From: Bradyrhizobium prioriisuperbiae
GTDB taxonomy: Bacteria > Pseudomonadota > Alphaproteobacteria > Rhizobiales > Xanthobacteraceae
Reading direction: 5' to 3'
Length of the DNA: 64,000 bases
Assembly (NCBI RefSeq): GCF_032397745.1
Contig: NZ_CP135921.1
Coordinates: 248,001-312,000 of the forward strand
The translations under genes and the position numbers were made by a program. Position 1 is the stretch's first letter, and every line of letters starts with the position of its first letter. Under the pieces are notes generated by a model that ran no database searches, had not been told where the DNA came from, and saw only the letters and a program-made list of their open reading frames with translations. This document shows positions 15,909 to 25,412 of this stretch, in pieces.

Positions 15909-18900
15909 TCACTCAGCTGCGCGCGGCACTGCAACGGCCGCAGACATCGCGTCGGGTTCGCCGGCCTCGTCGCCGGCTGCGTTTTTCGAATGATCGGCAG
16001 CCAGCAGGATGTAGAAGGCCGGAACCACGAACAGGGTGAACAGCGTGCCGATCGCCAGGCCCGAGGCGATCACCAGGCCCATGTTGAAGCGTGATGCGGC
16101 GCCGGCGCCCGATGCCGTGATCAGCGGCACCACGCCGAGCACCATGGCGGCCGTTGTCATCAGGATCGGCCGCAGCCGGATCGCGGTCGCCTCGATGACG
16201 GCATCGCGCCTGGAACGTCCGGCGTGCTGCAGCTCGTTGGCGAACTCAACAATCAGGATGCCGTGCTTGCTGATCAGCCCCATCAGGGTGACGAGACCCA
16301 CTTCAGTGTAGATGTTGAGGCTCGCGCCCTTGATGCCGAGCATGATGAAGATCAACGCGCCGGCAATCGACATCGGCACCGAGACCAGGATGATCAAGGG
16401 ATCGCGGAAGCTCTCGAACTGCGCCGACAGCGCCAGGAAGATGATGATCAGCGCAAAGCCGAAAGTGGTGGCGAACCCGCTCGATTCCTGGATGAACTGT
16501 CTCGACTGCCCGGCATAGTCGATGGTGTAGCCCTTCGGCAGCGTCCTGTCGGCGATCTCCTTCATCGTCGCCAGCGCCTCTCCGGTGATCACACCGGGCG
16601 CGGCGACGCCGGAAATGGTGGCGGCATTGACCTGCTGGAAATGATTCAGCGATTCCGGCACCGTGGTGGTCTTCAACGATGCCACGGTCGACAGCGGGAT
16701 CGCGGTGCCGTCGGAGGTCTTGATGTAATAGTTCAACACCTGGTCGGCGTTGAGGCGGGAGCGCTGCTCGACCTGGGGAATGACCTTGTAGGAGCGACCG
16801 TCGAGGCCGAAATAATTCACGTAGCCGCCGCCAAGCAGCGTGCCGAGCGCGCTGCCGACGTCGCTCAATTTGAGCCCGAGCTGTGCGGTCTTCTCGCGGT
16901 CAATCACCACCGAGGTCTGCGGTTGGTCGATCTTCAGGTCATTGTCCAGGAAGATGAACTTGCCGCTCTTGAGCGCCTCGGACGCGAACGCCTTGGCGAC
17001 GCCGTCAAGCCGGTCGAACGGGTCGGTGGTCTGGATCACGAACTGGATTGGTAGACCGGAGGATCCGGGCAGCGGCGGCTGCTGGAACGCCACGATCCTG
17101 GCGCCGGCAATGCCGGCCATCTCCTGCTGCACCATCGGCTGCAGATCCGCCGCCGTCTTCGCACGCTGGTCCCAGGGCTTGAGCACCCAACCCGCGATCG
17201 AGCTGCCGACGACGTCAAGCTGGAACACGCCCGCGGTTTCCGGATGCGCTGCGAACCGCCGGTAGACTTCCGCCGAATACAACAGCTTCTGCTGCAGCGT
17301 CGCATTCGGCGCCAGGGTCGATTGGGTAAGAATGATACCCTGATCCTCCTGGGGCGCCAGTTCGTTCTTGGAATTGGAATACAGCCAATAGATGCTGGTC
17401 AGCACCAGCGTGGCGAACACCACGGTCACGGGAATGGTTTTCAGGCTGCTGGCCAGCAGCCGCTGGTAACCGTGTCGCAAGCGGTCCATCCGTGCGTCGA
17501 TGAATGCGACGATGCGGTCGTCGAGCGTCGGCTTGTCCTTGTTCGACGGCTTGAGAATGAAGGCGCAGCACATCGGCGTCAGCGTCAGGGCGATGACGGC
17601 CGACACGGTGACCGCGCCAGCGAGGGTGAAGGCAAACTCGGTGAACAGCGCCCCGGTCAAGCCGCTCTGGAAGCCGATCGGCACATAAACGGCGATCAGC
17701 ACAACGGTCATGGCGATGATCGGGCCGGCGAGTTCGCGTGCGGCAAGCAGCGACGCCTGCAGAGGCTTCACACCCTCGGCGATGTGACGGTTGACGTTTT
17801 CGACCACGATGATGGCATCGTCGACCACGAGCCCGATCGCCAACACCAGCGCCAGCAAGGTCAGGAGATTAATCGAAAAGCCAAGCGCCAGCAGCATGGT
17901 GAAGGTGCCGACCAGCGACAGCGGGATCGCGATCACCGGGATCAGCACCGAGCGCCAGGAGCCGAGGAACAGGAATACCACCGCGGTGACGATCGCCAGC
18001 GCCTCGATCAGGGTATGGATCACCTCGCTGATCGAGCTGTTCACGAATTCGGTGGAGTCGTAGATGATCTCCGAGTTCAGCCCGTCCGGCTGCTGCGCCT
18101 TGAGGTCCGGATAGACCGCGCGCACACCTTTGATCACGTCGAGCAAGTTCGCCGCCGGCGCCACCTGGATGCCGATATAAACCGCGCGCTTGCCGTTAAA
18201 ACCAACTGACGACTCGTAGTCTTCCGACCCCAGCGTGACATTGGCGATGTCGGACAGTTTGATGTTGGCGCCGTTGACCTGCTTGACCACGAGATCGCGG
18301 AACTCCTGCAGCGATTGCAGGTTGGTCGCCGCGGTCAGGTTGACCTGGACCATTTGGCCCTTGGTGGTGCCGAGTCCGGCGATGTAGTCGTTGCTCGACA
18401 GCGCCGTCGAGACATCGGTTGCGGTCAGCCCGTAGGCGGCCAGCTTGACCGGATCGAGCCACGCGCGCAACGCAAAGGTCTTGTTGCCGATCAGCTCGGC
18501 GGTCTGCACCCCCGGCACGGCCTGCAGTTTCGGCTGCACCACCCGGATCAGGTAATCGGTGATCTGGTTGGGCGCGAGCACATCGCTGTTGAAGCCGATG
18601 TACATGGCATCGATGGTCTGACCGACCTTGACCGTCAGCACCGGCTGCTGCACGCCGCTCGGCAACTGATTGATCACCGAATTGACCTTGGTGTTGATCT
18701 CGGTGAGCGCCTTGCCGGAATCGTAGTTCAGCCGCAGGTTGACGGTGATGGTGCTGGTGCCCGACTGGCTGGTCGAGGTCATGTAGTCGATGCCGTTGGC
18801 CTGGGCGATGGCATTTTCCAGCGGCGTGGTGATGAAGCCTGCCACGATCGCCGGATCGGCGCCGTAGTAGGTGGTGGTGACCGTCACGATGGCATTCTGC

Positions 18901-19019
18901 GTGCGCGGATATTGCAGGATCGGCAGCGAGGTCATCGATTTCAGACCCAGCACCAGGATCATCAGGCTGACGACGAGGGCGAGCACCGGCCGGCGGATGA
19001 AGATATCGGTAAAGGACAT
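15909..19019 (-). CDS. RND multidrug efflux permease (HAE1 type)
   Basis: A proton-driven inner-membrane pump of 1036 residues. FTDIFIRRPVLALVVSLMIL starts the first membrane helix as in MexB/MdtB-like pumps. GLVVDDAIIVVENVNRH at ~394-410 is the TM4 proton-relay motif, and ESSGFATTFGFALIIIFLAL starts the C-terminal bundle. AGAG of RND pumps appears as GASGAGAASRFNMGLVI near the end. AGAGG ribosome site (AGAGG, 5 bases before the ATG at 19019) supports the start. It follows the adaptor by 12 bases, and an MFS pump gene follows it. With the NodT-type channel upstream this makes a complete tripartite exporter. Substrate unknown. Confidence 0.95.
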   Translation of the reverse strand: MSFTDIFIRRPVLALVVSLMILVLGLKSMTSLPILQYPRTQNAIVTVTTTYYGADPAIVAGFITTPLENAIAQANGIDYMTSTSQSGTSTITVNLRLNYDSGKALTEINTKVNSVINQLPSGVQQPVLTVKVGQTIDAMYIGFNSDVLAPNQITDYLIRVVQPKLQAVPGVQTAELIGNKTFALRAWLDPVKLAAYGLTATDVSTALSSNDYIAGLGTTKGQMVQVNLTAATNLQSLQEFRDLVVKQVNGANIKLSDIANVTLGSEDYESSVGFNGKRAVYIGIQVAPAANLLDVIKGVRAVYPDLKAQQPDGLNSEIIYDSTEFVNSSISEVIHTLIEALAIVTAVVFLFLGSWRSVLIPVIAIPLSLVGTFTMLLALGFSINLLTLLALVLAIGLVVDDAIIVVENVNRHIAEGVKPLQASLLAARELAGPIIAMTVVLIAVYVPIGFQSGLTGALFTEFAFTLAGAVTVSAVIALTLTPMCCAFILKPSNKDKPTLDDRIVAFIDARMDRLRHGYQRLLASSLKTIPVTVVFATLVLTSIYWLYSNSKNELAPQEDQGIILTQSTLAPNATLQQKLLYSAEVYRRFAAHPETAGVFQLDVVGSSIAGWVLKPWDQRAKTAADLQPMVQQEMAGIAGARIVAFQQPPLPGSSGLPIQFVIQTTDPFDRLDGVAKAFASEALKSGKFIFLDNDLKIDQPQTSVVIDREKTAQLGLKLSDVGSALGTLLGGGYVNYFGLDGRSYKVIPQVEQRSRLNADQVLNYYIKTSDGTAIPLSTVASLKTTTVPESLNHFQQVNAATISGVAAPGVITGEALATMKEIADRTLPKGYTIDYAGQSRQFIQESSGFATTFGFALIIIFLALSAQFESFRDPLIILVSVPMSIAGALIFIMLGIKGASLNIYTEVGLVTLMGLISKHGILIVEFANELQHAGRSRRDAVIEATAIRLRPILMTTAAMVLGVVPLITASGAGAASRFNMGLVIASGLAIGTLFTLFVVPAFYILLAADHSKNAAGDEAGEPDAMSAAVAVPRAAE

Positions 19020-19031
19020 CGCGGCCTCTGC

Positions 19032-20153
19032 TTACTGGTCGACCGGCTTGGGATTGGGGTCGTTGGCCACCGGGATCGCATTGTCGATCTTCAGCGTGGT
19101 GCCGTTGCGCAGCTTCATCTGTCCCGTTGCCACCACGGTCGCGCCGGGCTCGATGCCGGAGACGACAGCGACCTGGTCGCCGCGGGTCAGCCCGGTCTTG
19201 ATGAACGACTGCCGCGCCACCAGCGCATCCTTGCCGGCGGCACCCTTGACGGCGAGAAACACCGAGTTGCCGTATGGATTATAAACGACGGCGGTCTGCG
19301 GCAGCGTGACGTAATTAGACGGCTTGTCGACCGCGACATCGATCAGCACATACATGCCGGGCAGCAGCTTGCGCTGCGCATTGTCGAAGATCGCGCGCAC
19401 CTGCACGTTGCGGCTGGTCTGGTCGACCTTCGAATTGATCGCCAGCACCTGTCCCTTGAAGGCCTGGTCCGGATAGGAATCCACCCGGGCGGAGACCTCC
19501 TGCCCAACCCTGACCTGATCGATCGCCTGCTGCGGCAGGTTGAAATCGACATAAAGCCGGTCGAGCGCCTGCAGCGTCACAATGGTGGTGCCAGCGGTGA
19601 GATACTGGCCGACATCGACCTGACGCACGCCGAGACGGCCGGCAAACGGCGCCCGCAACGTCTTCTGATCGACCACCGCCTGCTGCTGGGCCACCAGCGC
19701 CAGCGCATTGCGCTCATTGACCAGATCGGAATCGACCGTGGCCTGGCTCACCGCATTGATCTTCAGCTGGCCCTGATCGCGCTTCAGCGTGATGGCGAAG
19801 CCATCCGCGGTCGCCTGCAGCGACTGCAGCTTGGCGACGTCATCTTCTTTGCGAAGGTCGAGCAGCACGTCGCCGGCCGCGACATCCTTGCCGGATTCGA
19901 CATGGATCTTGTCGACGATGCCGGCGAGCTGCAGCGCGAGATCCGCGCCGTTCACGGCACGAAAGCTGCCGACGGCGGTCAGCTTCGGCTGCCACTCGGA
20001 CGGCGACGCCTTGACGGTCGACACCGTCTGCGGCGGATCAGCGAGCGACGCCAAGGCCTGCCTGATCATGCCGGACCGGAAATTGACGAACCAGGCGAGC
20101 GCGGCGAACACCGCCCCGACGACGCCCAGCATGATGACCATTCGCTTCAACAT
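19032..20153 (-). CDS. RND periplasmic adaptor (membrane fusion protein)
   Basis: A 373-residue adaptor. MLKRMVIMLGVVGAVFAALAWF is an uncleaved N-terminal anchor (no lipobox cysteine), unlike the lipoprotein adaptors of the other RND operon in this window. VGSFRAVNGADLALQLAGIV and VESGKDVAAGDVLLDLRKEDD make the first lipoyl half, LRAPFAGRLGVRQVDVGQYL the second. The ATG at 20153 has GGAG 7 bases upstream; the long in-frame extension before it runs through the intergenic gap and the NodT 3' end and is not coding. It lies between the outer-membrane factor gene (31 bases upstream) and the pump gene. Confidence 0.93.
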   Translation of the reverse strand: MLKRMVIMLGVVGAVFAALAWFVNFRSGMIRQALASLADPPQTVSTVKASPSEWQPKLTAVGSFRAVNGADLALQLAGIVDKIHVESGKDVAAGDVLLDLRKEDDVAKLQSLQATADGFAITLKRDQGQLKINAVSQATVDSDLVNERNALALVAQQQAVVDQKTLRAPFAGRLGVRQVDVGQYLTAGTTIVTLQALDRLYVDFNLPQQAIDQVRVGQEVSARVDSYPDQAFKGQVLAINSKVDQTSRNVQVRAIFDNAQRKLLPGMYVLIDVAVDKPSNYVTLPQTAVVYNPYGNSVFLAVKGAAGKDALVARQSFIKTGLTRGDQVAVVSGIEPGATVVATGQMKLRNGTTLKIDNAIPVANDPNPKPVDQ

Positions 20154-20184
20154 GAGTGAACTCCATGCCCTCACATGGGCAGCA

Positions 20185-21759
20185 TCAATTGATCGGCGCA
20201 GCAGGCGGCGTCGGCAGCGCACCGGCGGGTGTGAAAATCGCCGCGATCCCGGCCGGCTTGGCTTCGGACGCCGGCGTTTCGTCAATGCGGTTCCACCAGC
20301 CGCCGCCGAGCGACTGGTACAGCGCCACGGTGTCGGCATAACGCGAAGCCTGTGCCTTGACCCGGTTGGTGCGCGCGGTGAGCAGGGTCTGCTCAGCGTT
20401 GATGACGGTCAGGAACGTGGTGGAGCCGGCCTTGAACTGCGCGCGCGAGATCGCCAGGCTTTCCGCCGCGGTCCTTTCCGCATCGACCTGGGCCTTCAGC
20501 AGCGACGCATCGGACTGAATGGCGCGCAGTGAATCCGCGACATTCTGGAATGCGGTGATGACGGTGGAGCGATATTGCGCGCTTGTCTGCTCCAGCGCCG
20601 CGACCTTCGATTCCTTGGTGTGGAACAGCGAGCCGGCGTCGAAGATCGGCCCCGCGACACTCGCCGCCACGCTCCATGCCGCGGTCTGCGGACCGTACAG
20701 CGCCGACAGCGCCAGAGCCGAACTGCCGCCCGATGCCGAGAGCGTGACGTTCGGCAGCATGTTGGCGGTCGCGACGCCGACATTGGCGCTGGCCTGATGC
20801 ACTTGGCTCTCCGCGGCACGGATGTCCGGCCGCTGCCGCACCAGCAGCGAGGGAACGCTGACGGGCAGATCGCGCGGCAGGCGCAGGTCTTCCAGCCGCA
20901 CCGCCTCGCCCTTGTCCTGGTTCGGCAGCCGACCGAGATAGGCCATCAGCTGATTGCGGTTCTGCGCGCGCGATTTCTGTAGCGGCGGCAGCGTCGCCAC
21001 GGTCTGCGCCAATTGCGCCTTCTGGGTCAGCACGTCGGCATTGGAGACGGCCCCGAGCGCAAACTGTTGCTCGAGCAGCGACACCAGCTGGCGCTGGCCG
21101 TCGATCTGCTCCTCAGTCACCCGGATCTGCGCCGCATAGGATGCGTCGCTGATCGCGGTGGAGACGACGTTCGCCGTCAGCGTGAGATAGGTCGCCTCCA
21201 GCTGGAAACGCTGATACTCGGCGCTGGCGAGATCGGCCTCGATGCCGCGTGCCTTGCCACCGAAGATGTCCGGCGTGAACGAGACCGGAACCGAGGTGTT
21301 GTAGAGCGTGTATAGAGATGCCGGCCCGGCGAGCCCGGACTGCGCCGACGACACCCGATTGCGCGTGACACTCGCATCACCGCTGATCGAGGGCAGCAGC
21401 GCGCTGGTATCAGCAGCCGCCACCTCGCGCGCCTGGCGCAACGCCGCCTGCGCTGCCGCGAGATCCGGATGATTGTCGACCGCTTCCCTGACGAAAGCTT
21501 CGATCTGCCGGGAACGCAACACGCGCCACCAGGCGCCAGACACATCGGCACCGGGTGCGAACCGCTGCGCCGCGCCGCCGGCGCCGTCCGCGGAAACCGT
21601 CGCGCTCAGGACACCAGCGGTATAGCCACTGACCTGCGGTGCCACAGCCGGGGTGAAATCCGGGCCCACCGCGCATCCACCCAGGGACAACGCGATCTGA
21701 ACTGCGATTGGTGCCCAAATACCTTTTAAGCGCCTTTGAAGGCGCGTTCGCAACGACAT
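20185..21759 (-). CDS. NodT-family outer-membrane efflux lipoprotein
   Basis: A TolC/OprM-like channel subunit of 524 residues. APIAVQIALSLGGCAVGPDF is a lipoprotein signal ending in the lipobox GGC with the CAVGPDF start seen in OprM/NodT proteins. Two OEP repeats follow: AAQAALRQAREVAAADTSALLPSI and, later, LLVRQRPDIRAAESQVHQAS (RQRPDI is the family hallmark). First gene of the efflux operon. I start at the ATG at 21759; a longer frame to 21798 would place the start inside the operator palindrome. Its promoter region carries two near-identical 15-bp palindromes shared with the divergent tetR, so expression is probably repressed until a substrate binds the regulator. Confidence 0.94.
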   Translation of the reverse strand: MSLRTRLQRRLKGIWAPIAVQIALSLGGCAVGPDFTPAVAPQVSGYTAGVLSATVSADGAGGAAQRFAPGADVSGAWWRVLRSRQIEAFVREAVDNHPDLAAAQAALRQAREVAAADTSALLPSISGDASVTRNRVSSAQSGLAGPASLYTLYNTSVPVSFTPDIFGGKARGIEADLASAEYQRFQLEATYLTLTANVVSTAISDASYAAQIRVTEEQIDGQRQLVSLLEQQFALGAVSNADVLTQKAQLAQTVATLPPLQKSRAQNRNQLMAYLGRLPNQDKGEAVRLEDLRLPRDLPVSVPSLLVRQRPDIRAAESQVHQASANVGVATANMLPNVTLSASGGSSALALSALYGPQTAAWSVAASVAGPIFDAGSLFHTKESKVAALEQTSAQYRSTVITAFQNVADSLRAIQSDASLLKAQVDAERTAAESLAISRAQFKAGSTTFLTVINAEQTLLTARTNRVKAQASRYADTVALYQSLGGGWWNRIDETPASEAKPAGIAAIFTPAGALPTPPAAPIN

Positions 21760-21774
21760 CAGACAATCCACGAA

Positions 21775-21789
21775 ACTGAACTGTTCAGT
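21775..21789. promoter_or_regulatory. Operator palindrome 1 (TetR type)
   Basis: ACTGAAC-T-GTTCAGT is a perfect 7-bp inverted repeat 16 bases upstream of the NodT gene start. A one-mismatch copy lies at 21822-21836. Both sit between the divergent efflux operon and the TetR gene. Confidence 0.82.
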
Positions 21790-21821
21790 ACTTGCCAATT
21801 CAGCCCAAACGAGTCAACAGT

Positions 21822-21836
21822 ACTGAACTGTTTAGT
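21822..21836. promoter_or_regulatory. Operator palindrome 2 (TetR type)
   Basis: ACTGAAC-T-GTTTAGT repeats the palindrome at 21775-21789 with one changed base, centre-to-centre 47 bp away (about four and a half helical turns). The pair implies two bound TetR dimers covering the promoter of the four-gene efflux operon. Confidence 0.8.
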
Positions 21837-21963
21837 TTTGTTACAAAGCACGTCGGTGAAGGTCTCGAAGCCAGACTTCCCGGCTCGAACGTTTGTTGTT
21901 TCAAGTTGTTGGCTGGCGTCATGGTGCGTTGAGGTGGACGCAACGATTCGACCGCGATGGAGG

Positions 21964-22602
21964 ATGCAATTGAGTGAAGCAATCGCGGCTGCGGTCCCGA
22001 AATCTGCGCCGACCGGCCGAAAGATGGAGACGGTCACCCGCGCCGCCCGGCAATTGTTTCTCGATCAGGGATTTTCCGCGACCAGCATGGAAGCGGTGGC
22101 GAAAGCCGCCGGCGTATCGAAGGCAACCCTTTACGCATATTTCCCGAGCAAGGAGGCGCTGTTCGCCTCCCTGATCGTGGCGGAATGCGAGGGCATGCAG
22201 CGTCACTTGCCGCAGCCTGATTTGTCGGACGGCTTCCTGCCGGCGCTGCGACGCTTCGCGTGGCAATATGTCGACGCCTTCGTCAGACGAAAGGACGTTG
22301 CCTTCGTCCGCATCATCGCCAATGAAAGCGGCCGCTTTCCCGAACTCGGGCGGCTGTTCTACGAAAGCGGACCACAAGCGACGATCCGACGGCTAGCCCG
22401 CTTTCTCGACGAGGCCAAGGCGCAGGATCTCATCGACTTCGACGACTCGATGACAACCGCGACGCAATTCCTCAGCCTGGTGCGCGGCGAGCTGCCGCTG
22501 CGCGCCGTACTCGGACTGGCCGACATGACGGATGAGGCGATGGAGCGGGAAATCGAATCCGGCCTCGCATTTTTTCTCAAGGCCTGTCGGCCGAACAGCT
22601 GA
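21964..22602 (+). CDS. TetR/AcrR family regulator of the RND-MFS operon
   Basis: A 212-residue TetR regulator. METVTRAARQLFLDQGF and AVAKAAGVSKATLYAYFPSK form the HTH domain (residues ~20-66), followed by the AefR-like C-terminal domain (RIIANESGRFPELGRLFYES). The start is uncertain: GGAGG (21959-21963) abuts the ATG at 21964, which is too close, but is ideally placed 6 bases before a TTG at 21970 in the same frame, so TTG may be the true start. It is divergent from the outer-membrane factor gene, with two 15-bp palindromes between, and is probably its repressor. An AraC gene follows by 36 bases. Confidence 0.92.
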   Translation: MQLSEAIAAAVPKSAPTGRKMETVTRAARQLFLDQGFSATSMEAVAKAAGVSKATLYAYFPSKEALFASLIVAECEGMQRHLPQPDLSDGFLPALRRFAWQYVDAFVRRKDVAFVRIIANESGRFPELGRLFYESGPQATIRRLARFLDEAKAQDLIDFDDSMTTATQFLSLVRGELPLRAVLGLADMTDEAMEREIESGLAFFLKACRPNS

Positions 22603-22638
22603 ACACCCTCCGCCGCCGGTACGCGGGCCAACACGGAC

Positions 22639-23499
22639 ATGAGCGATACAACCCGTCCCGATCCCGATCACATCCCCCGCCCGGTGGTCGGCCTGTCCAT
22701 CGAATTTGCGGGCGAGGTCGGAGAAACCGCTCCGCACGCCCACCGCAAGGCGCAGCTGTTGTGGGTGCGCAAGGGCGCGCTCACGGTCGAGGCCGGTTCC
22801 GGCATCTGGACCGTGCCGCCGAACTGCGCGATCTGGATTCCCGGCGGGGCGATGCATACCGCACGTGACTCCGGCCCGGTGTCGGTCGGCTGTCTCTATG
22901 TCGAACCCGGCATCACCACCGGCTCGCGCGCCGAATGCGGCATCGTGTTCATCCAGCCGCTGCTGCGCGAATTGCTGTCCCGTTTCATCACCACGCCTCA
23001 TCTCTATCCCCAGGGCGATACGCGCGAGACGCGGCTGGTGTCGGTCCTGCTCGACGAACTGCAGGCCGCTCCGGAAGAACCGCTGCATTTGCCGATGCCG
23101 GTTGACCGGCGGTTGCTGCGGCTGGTGGAAGCGCTGATCGAGGATCCTTCGCTGCGTTTCAGCCTTGGCGAATGGGGCGCACGGGTCGGCGCCAGCAACA
23201 GGACGCTGACCCGCCTGTTCCAGAGCGAAACCGGACTGTCATTCGGCCAGTGGCGACAGCAACTGCATGTGAGCATGGCACTGCGACGGTTGGCGTCAGG
23301 CGATTCCGTTACCACGATAGCCCTCGACCTCGGCTATGAAAGCATCAGCGCCTTCATTGCCATGTTCAAACGCATGCTCGGCACCACGCCATCCCGCTAT
23401 TTCGATGATATCGCGGGCGCGGACAAAGCGGTCGAGACCGATGATGCGGATAGCTCCGCGAGCAAAATCGTCAAGCTGCGGCTATCGCGACAAGACTAG
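22639..23499 (+). CDS. AraC-family regulator with cupin sensor domain
   Basis: A 286-residue activator-type regulator. Residues ~20-130 are a cupin domain (APHAHRKAQLLWVRKGALTV, IWIPGGAMHTARDSGP) of the AraC_binding group; residues ~165-260 are the double HTH (FSLGEWGARVGASNRTLTRLF and IALDLGYESISAFIAMFKRM, closing with GTTPSRYF). It reads on from the TetR gene and may be cotranscribed with it. Its stop overlaps the stop of the converging 85-residue gene by 4 bases. Target genes are unknown; the efflux operon and the MFS gene at 23979 are the nearest candidates. Confidence 0.93.
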   Translation: MSDTTRPDPDHIPRPVVGLSIEFAGEVGETAPHAHRKAQLLWVRKGALTVEAGSGIWTVPPNCAIWIPGGAMHTARDSGPVSVGCLYVEPGITTGSRAECGIVFIQPLLRELLSRFITTPHLYPQGDTRETRLVSVLLDELQAAPEEPLHLPMPVDRRLLRLVEALIEDPSLRFSLGEWGARVGASNRTLTRLFQSETGLSFGQWRQQLHVSMALRRLASGDSVTTIALDLGYESISAFIAMFKRMLGTTPSRYFDDIAGADKAVETDDADSSASKIVKLRLSRQD

Positions 23500-23753
23500 G
23501 GCTTGTGCGCGTCGACGATGGCGCGGACCAAGGGATTGCGCGGTGCAAGAACGTCGAACAATCCCACCGCATGCAGCACCGGCATCGCCGTGATCATATC
23601 GCGCTCGGCAGCGGCACGCGCTTCAGCGGTCGCATTGGCATCGGTGAGCACGACGGCGTTGGCCAGAAATGCAGCGATCGAGCCCTTTCGCACGGTTACG
23701 CCATCATACTCGGCCTGGTCGACACCGTCGGGTAAAATATCTTCGGCACGCAT
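23496..23753 (-). CDS. Small conserved-looking protein of unknown function (85 aa)
   Basis: I do not recognise a named domain. The frame MRAEDILPDGVDQAEYDG..., 85 residues, has coding character: GGAG lies 7 bases before the ATG at 23753, the composition is acidic and alanine-rich, and there is no shadow gene on the other strand. It contains VTVRKGSIAAFLANAVVL, a possible helix, and no signal peptide. It converges on the AraC gene, sharing 4 bases at the stops (23496-23499). It could be a small regulator or a stress peptide; nothing in the sequence decides. Confidence 0.6.
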   Translation of the reverse strand: MRAEDILPDGVDQAEYDGVTVRKGSIAAFLANAVVLTDANATAEARAAAERDMITAMPVLHAVGLFDVLAPRNPLVRAIVDAHKP

Positions 23754-23978
23754 CGTTCGTCTCCGTGTTGAGGACAAGCCACAACGCTAGTTGGAGCAAA
23801 CCCGAGCCGCTATCGTGCCCCGGTCATTCGATGCGCCAAGACAGCCAAAAAGCACCTTTTCCAATCGGATCCCGCCCCGCTTTGATGCATGGCTCACAGT
23901 CCGGGATGCGCTTTCAGCAGACCCCGACCTGGGCCATAAGGCCTCTTGAACCCGATCCCTCCCTGTCATCGCGAGCCC

Positions 23979-25235
23979 ATGTTAGCGCCCTCCGAGCAGC
24001 ATCCGACTGCTGGTCTCAAACTGATCGCGCCGATCGTGGTGCTGGCGTGCGGCCACATGCTGTCCAACTTGATTCGCACCCTGCCCGCGGTATCGATCGA
24101 CCTGATCGCGGCCGATCTGCAGGTCAATGCGGCAAGTGTCGGTTCGCTGGCGGGCGCCTATCATTTCGCGTTCGCCGCGGGCCAGATCCCGCTCGGCGTC
24201 GCGCTCGACCGCTTCAGCGTCCGCACCGTCTCCATCGCATTGCTGCTGGCGACCGTGATCGGCGCGGCGTTCGCCGCGATGGCGCGTACGCCGCTCGAAT
24301 TCTGCCTGGCGCAGATCGTGCTCGGATTCTCGACCTCGGGCATGCTGCTGTGCCCGCTCACCTACGCGGCGCGGCGCCTCCCGTCGGCGAAGTTCGGCCT
24401 GTGGACAGGTATCATTCTCAGCCTCGGCAACTCCGGGATGATCCTCTCCGCCAGTCCGCTGGCCTGGCTGGTCGAGAATTATGGCTGGCGCGGCGGCTTC
24501 TGGCTCTCCGGTGCGCTGTCGGCGTGCATTGCCGCTGCGGTCCTCATCGTCGTGCAGCGCGATGTCGCGCGCCCGCAGGAAACGCGCGGCATCGCCAATG
24601 AGGCCATGGGCGTGTTCAAGCTGGGACTGTCACGTGACCTGCGCGGCGTCGTCATCCTCGCATTTTTCTCGGTGGCCATCTTCATGATCATGCGTGGCGT
24701 CTGGGGTGGGCCCTGGCTGATGGACATCAAGGGCCAGTCCAGGATCCAGGCCGGTCAGATCCTGTTGGTGTTCACGCTGGCGCTGATCGTAGGGCCGATG
24801 CTGATCGGAATCCTCGACCGGCGGCTGGGACATCGGCGCGTTCTCGTGATCACGACCCATATCCTGACCGCGCTCACGCTGATGGTGCTGGCCGCGGGAA
24901 GTCCCGGAGGTCCGCTGTCGACAGCGCTTGGCATCCCCTATGTCAGCGTCGGCGTCGATACCATTCTGCTGGCGGCGATCGGCATCTTCAATTCGTCCCA
25001 GCCGCTGCTCTACGCCATGACGCGACAGGCGGTGCCGAGCCAGGATACGGGAAAGGCGCTGTCCGCGGTCAATCTCTCGTTCTTCTTCGGCACGGCCGTG
25101 CTGCAGGCCGTAATCGGCCTGGTGGTGGCACACTGGTCGCTTCCCGCCGCGCTGACGGCGCTGGCTGGCGCGTTGCTGTTCGGCGTCGCCGTATTCGCGG
25201 CGCTGAGCCGGACTCCGCGTTCGCGTCCGGCCTGA
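23979..25235 (+). CDS. MFS transporter
   Basis: An inner-membrane major-facilitator carrier of 418 residues with about 12 helices. SVGSLAGAYHFAFAAGQIPLGVALDRFSVR covers TM2 and a motif-A-like loop (key part PLGVALDRFSVR), LGNSGMILSASPLAWLVENYGWR is motif C territory in TM5, and GILDRRLGHRRVLV is the second motif-A copy. The general pattern resembles the MFS group with nitrate/cyanate and oxalate carriers, but no substrate can be assigned. I start at the ATG at 23979; an upstream TTG at 23946 is possible. It stands alone, with a 225-bp gap before it and a methyltransferase gene 177 bp after. Confidence 0.88.
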   Translation: MLAPSEQHPTAGLKLIAPIVVLACGHMLSNLIRTLPAVSIDLIAADLQVNAASVGSLAGAYHFAFAAGQIPLGVALDRFSVRTVSIALLLATVIGAAFAAMARTPLEFCLAQIVLGFSTSGMLLCPLTYAARRLPSAKFGLWTGIILSLGNSGMILSASPLAWLVENYGWRGGFWLSGALSACIAAAVLIVVQRDVARPQETRGIANEAMGVFKLGLSRDLRGVVILAFFSVAIFMIMRGVWGGPWLMDIKGQSRIQAGQILLVFTLALIVGPMLIGILDRRLGHRRVLVITTHILTALTLMVLAAGSPGGPLSTALGIPYVSVGVDTILLAAIGIFNSSQPLLYAMTRQAVPSQDTGKALSAVNLSFFFGTAVLQAVIGLVVAHWSLPAALTALAGALLFGVAVFAALSRTPRSRPA

Positions 25236-25412
25236 GCCGCAGCGCACAATTCATCCAGCGGTTGCAAGCCGCCTGTGATGTTCGCGCGCATGTGTGCAAG
25301 CGGATAACGATTCGCGGGGAACTATTGTGAGAATGCCGACTTTGGATAAGCGAGTGGCACGGCATCCGTTCTGGATGCGCCCTTTTCACGCCAGCTGATT
25401 TCGAGGTGCGGA

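Noticed and set aside
18315..20159. 614-codon open frame opposite the second pump and adaptor
   Set aside because: It spans two real genes and their spacer and shows no family motif.
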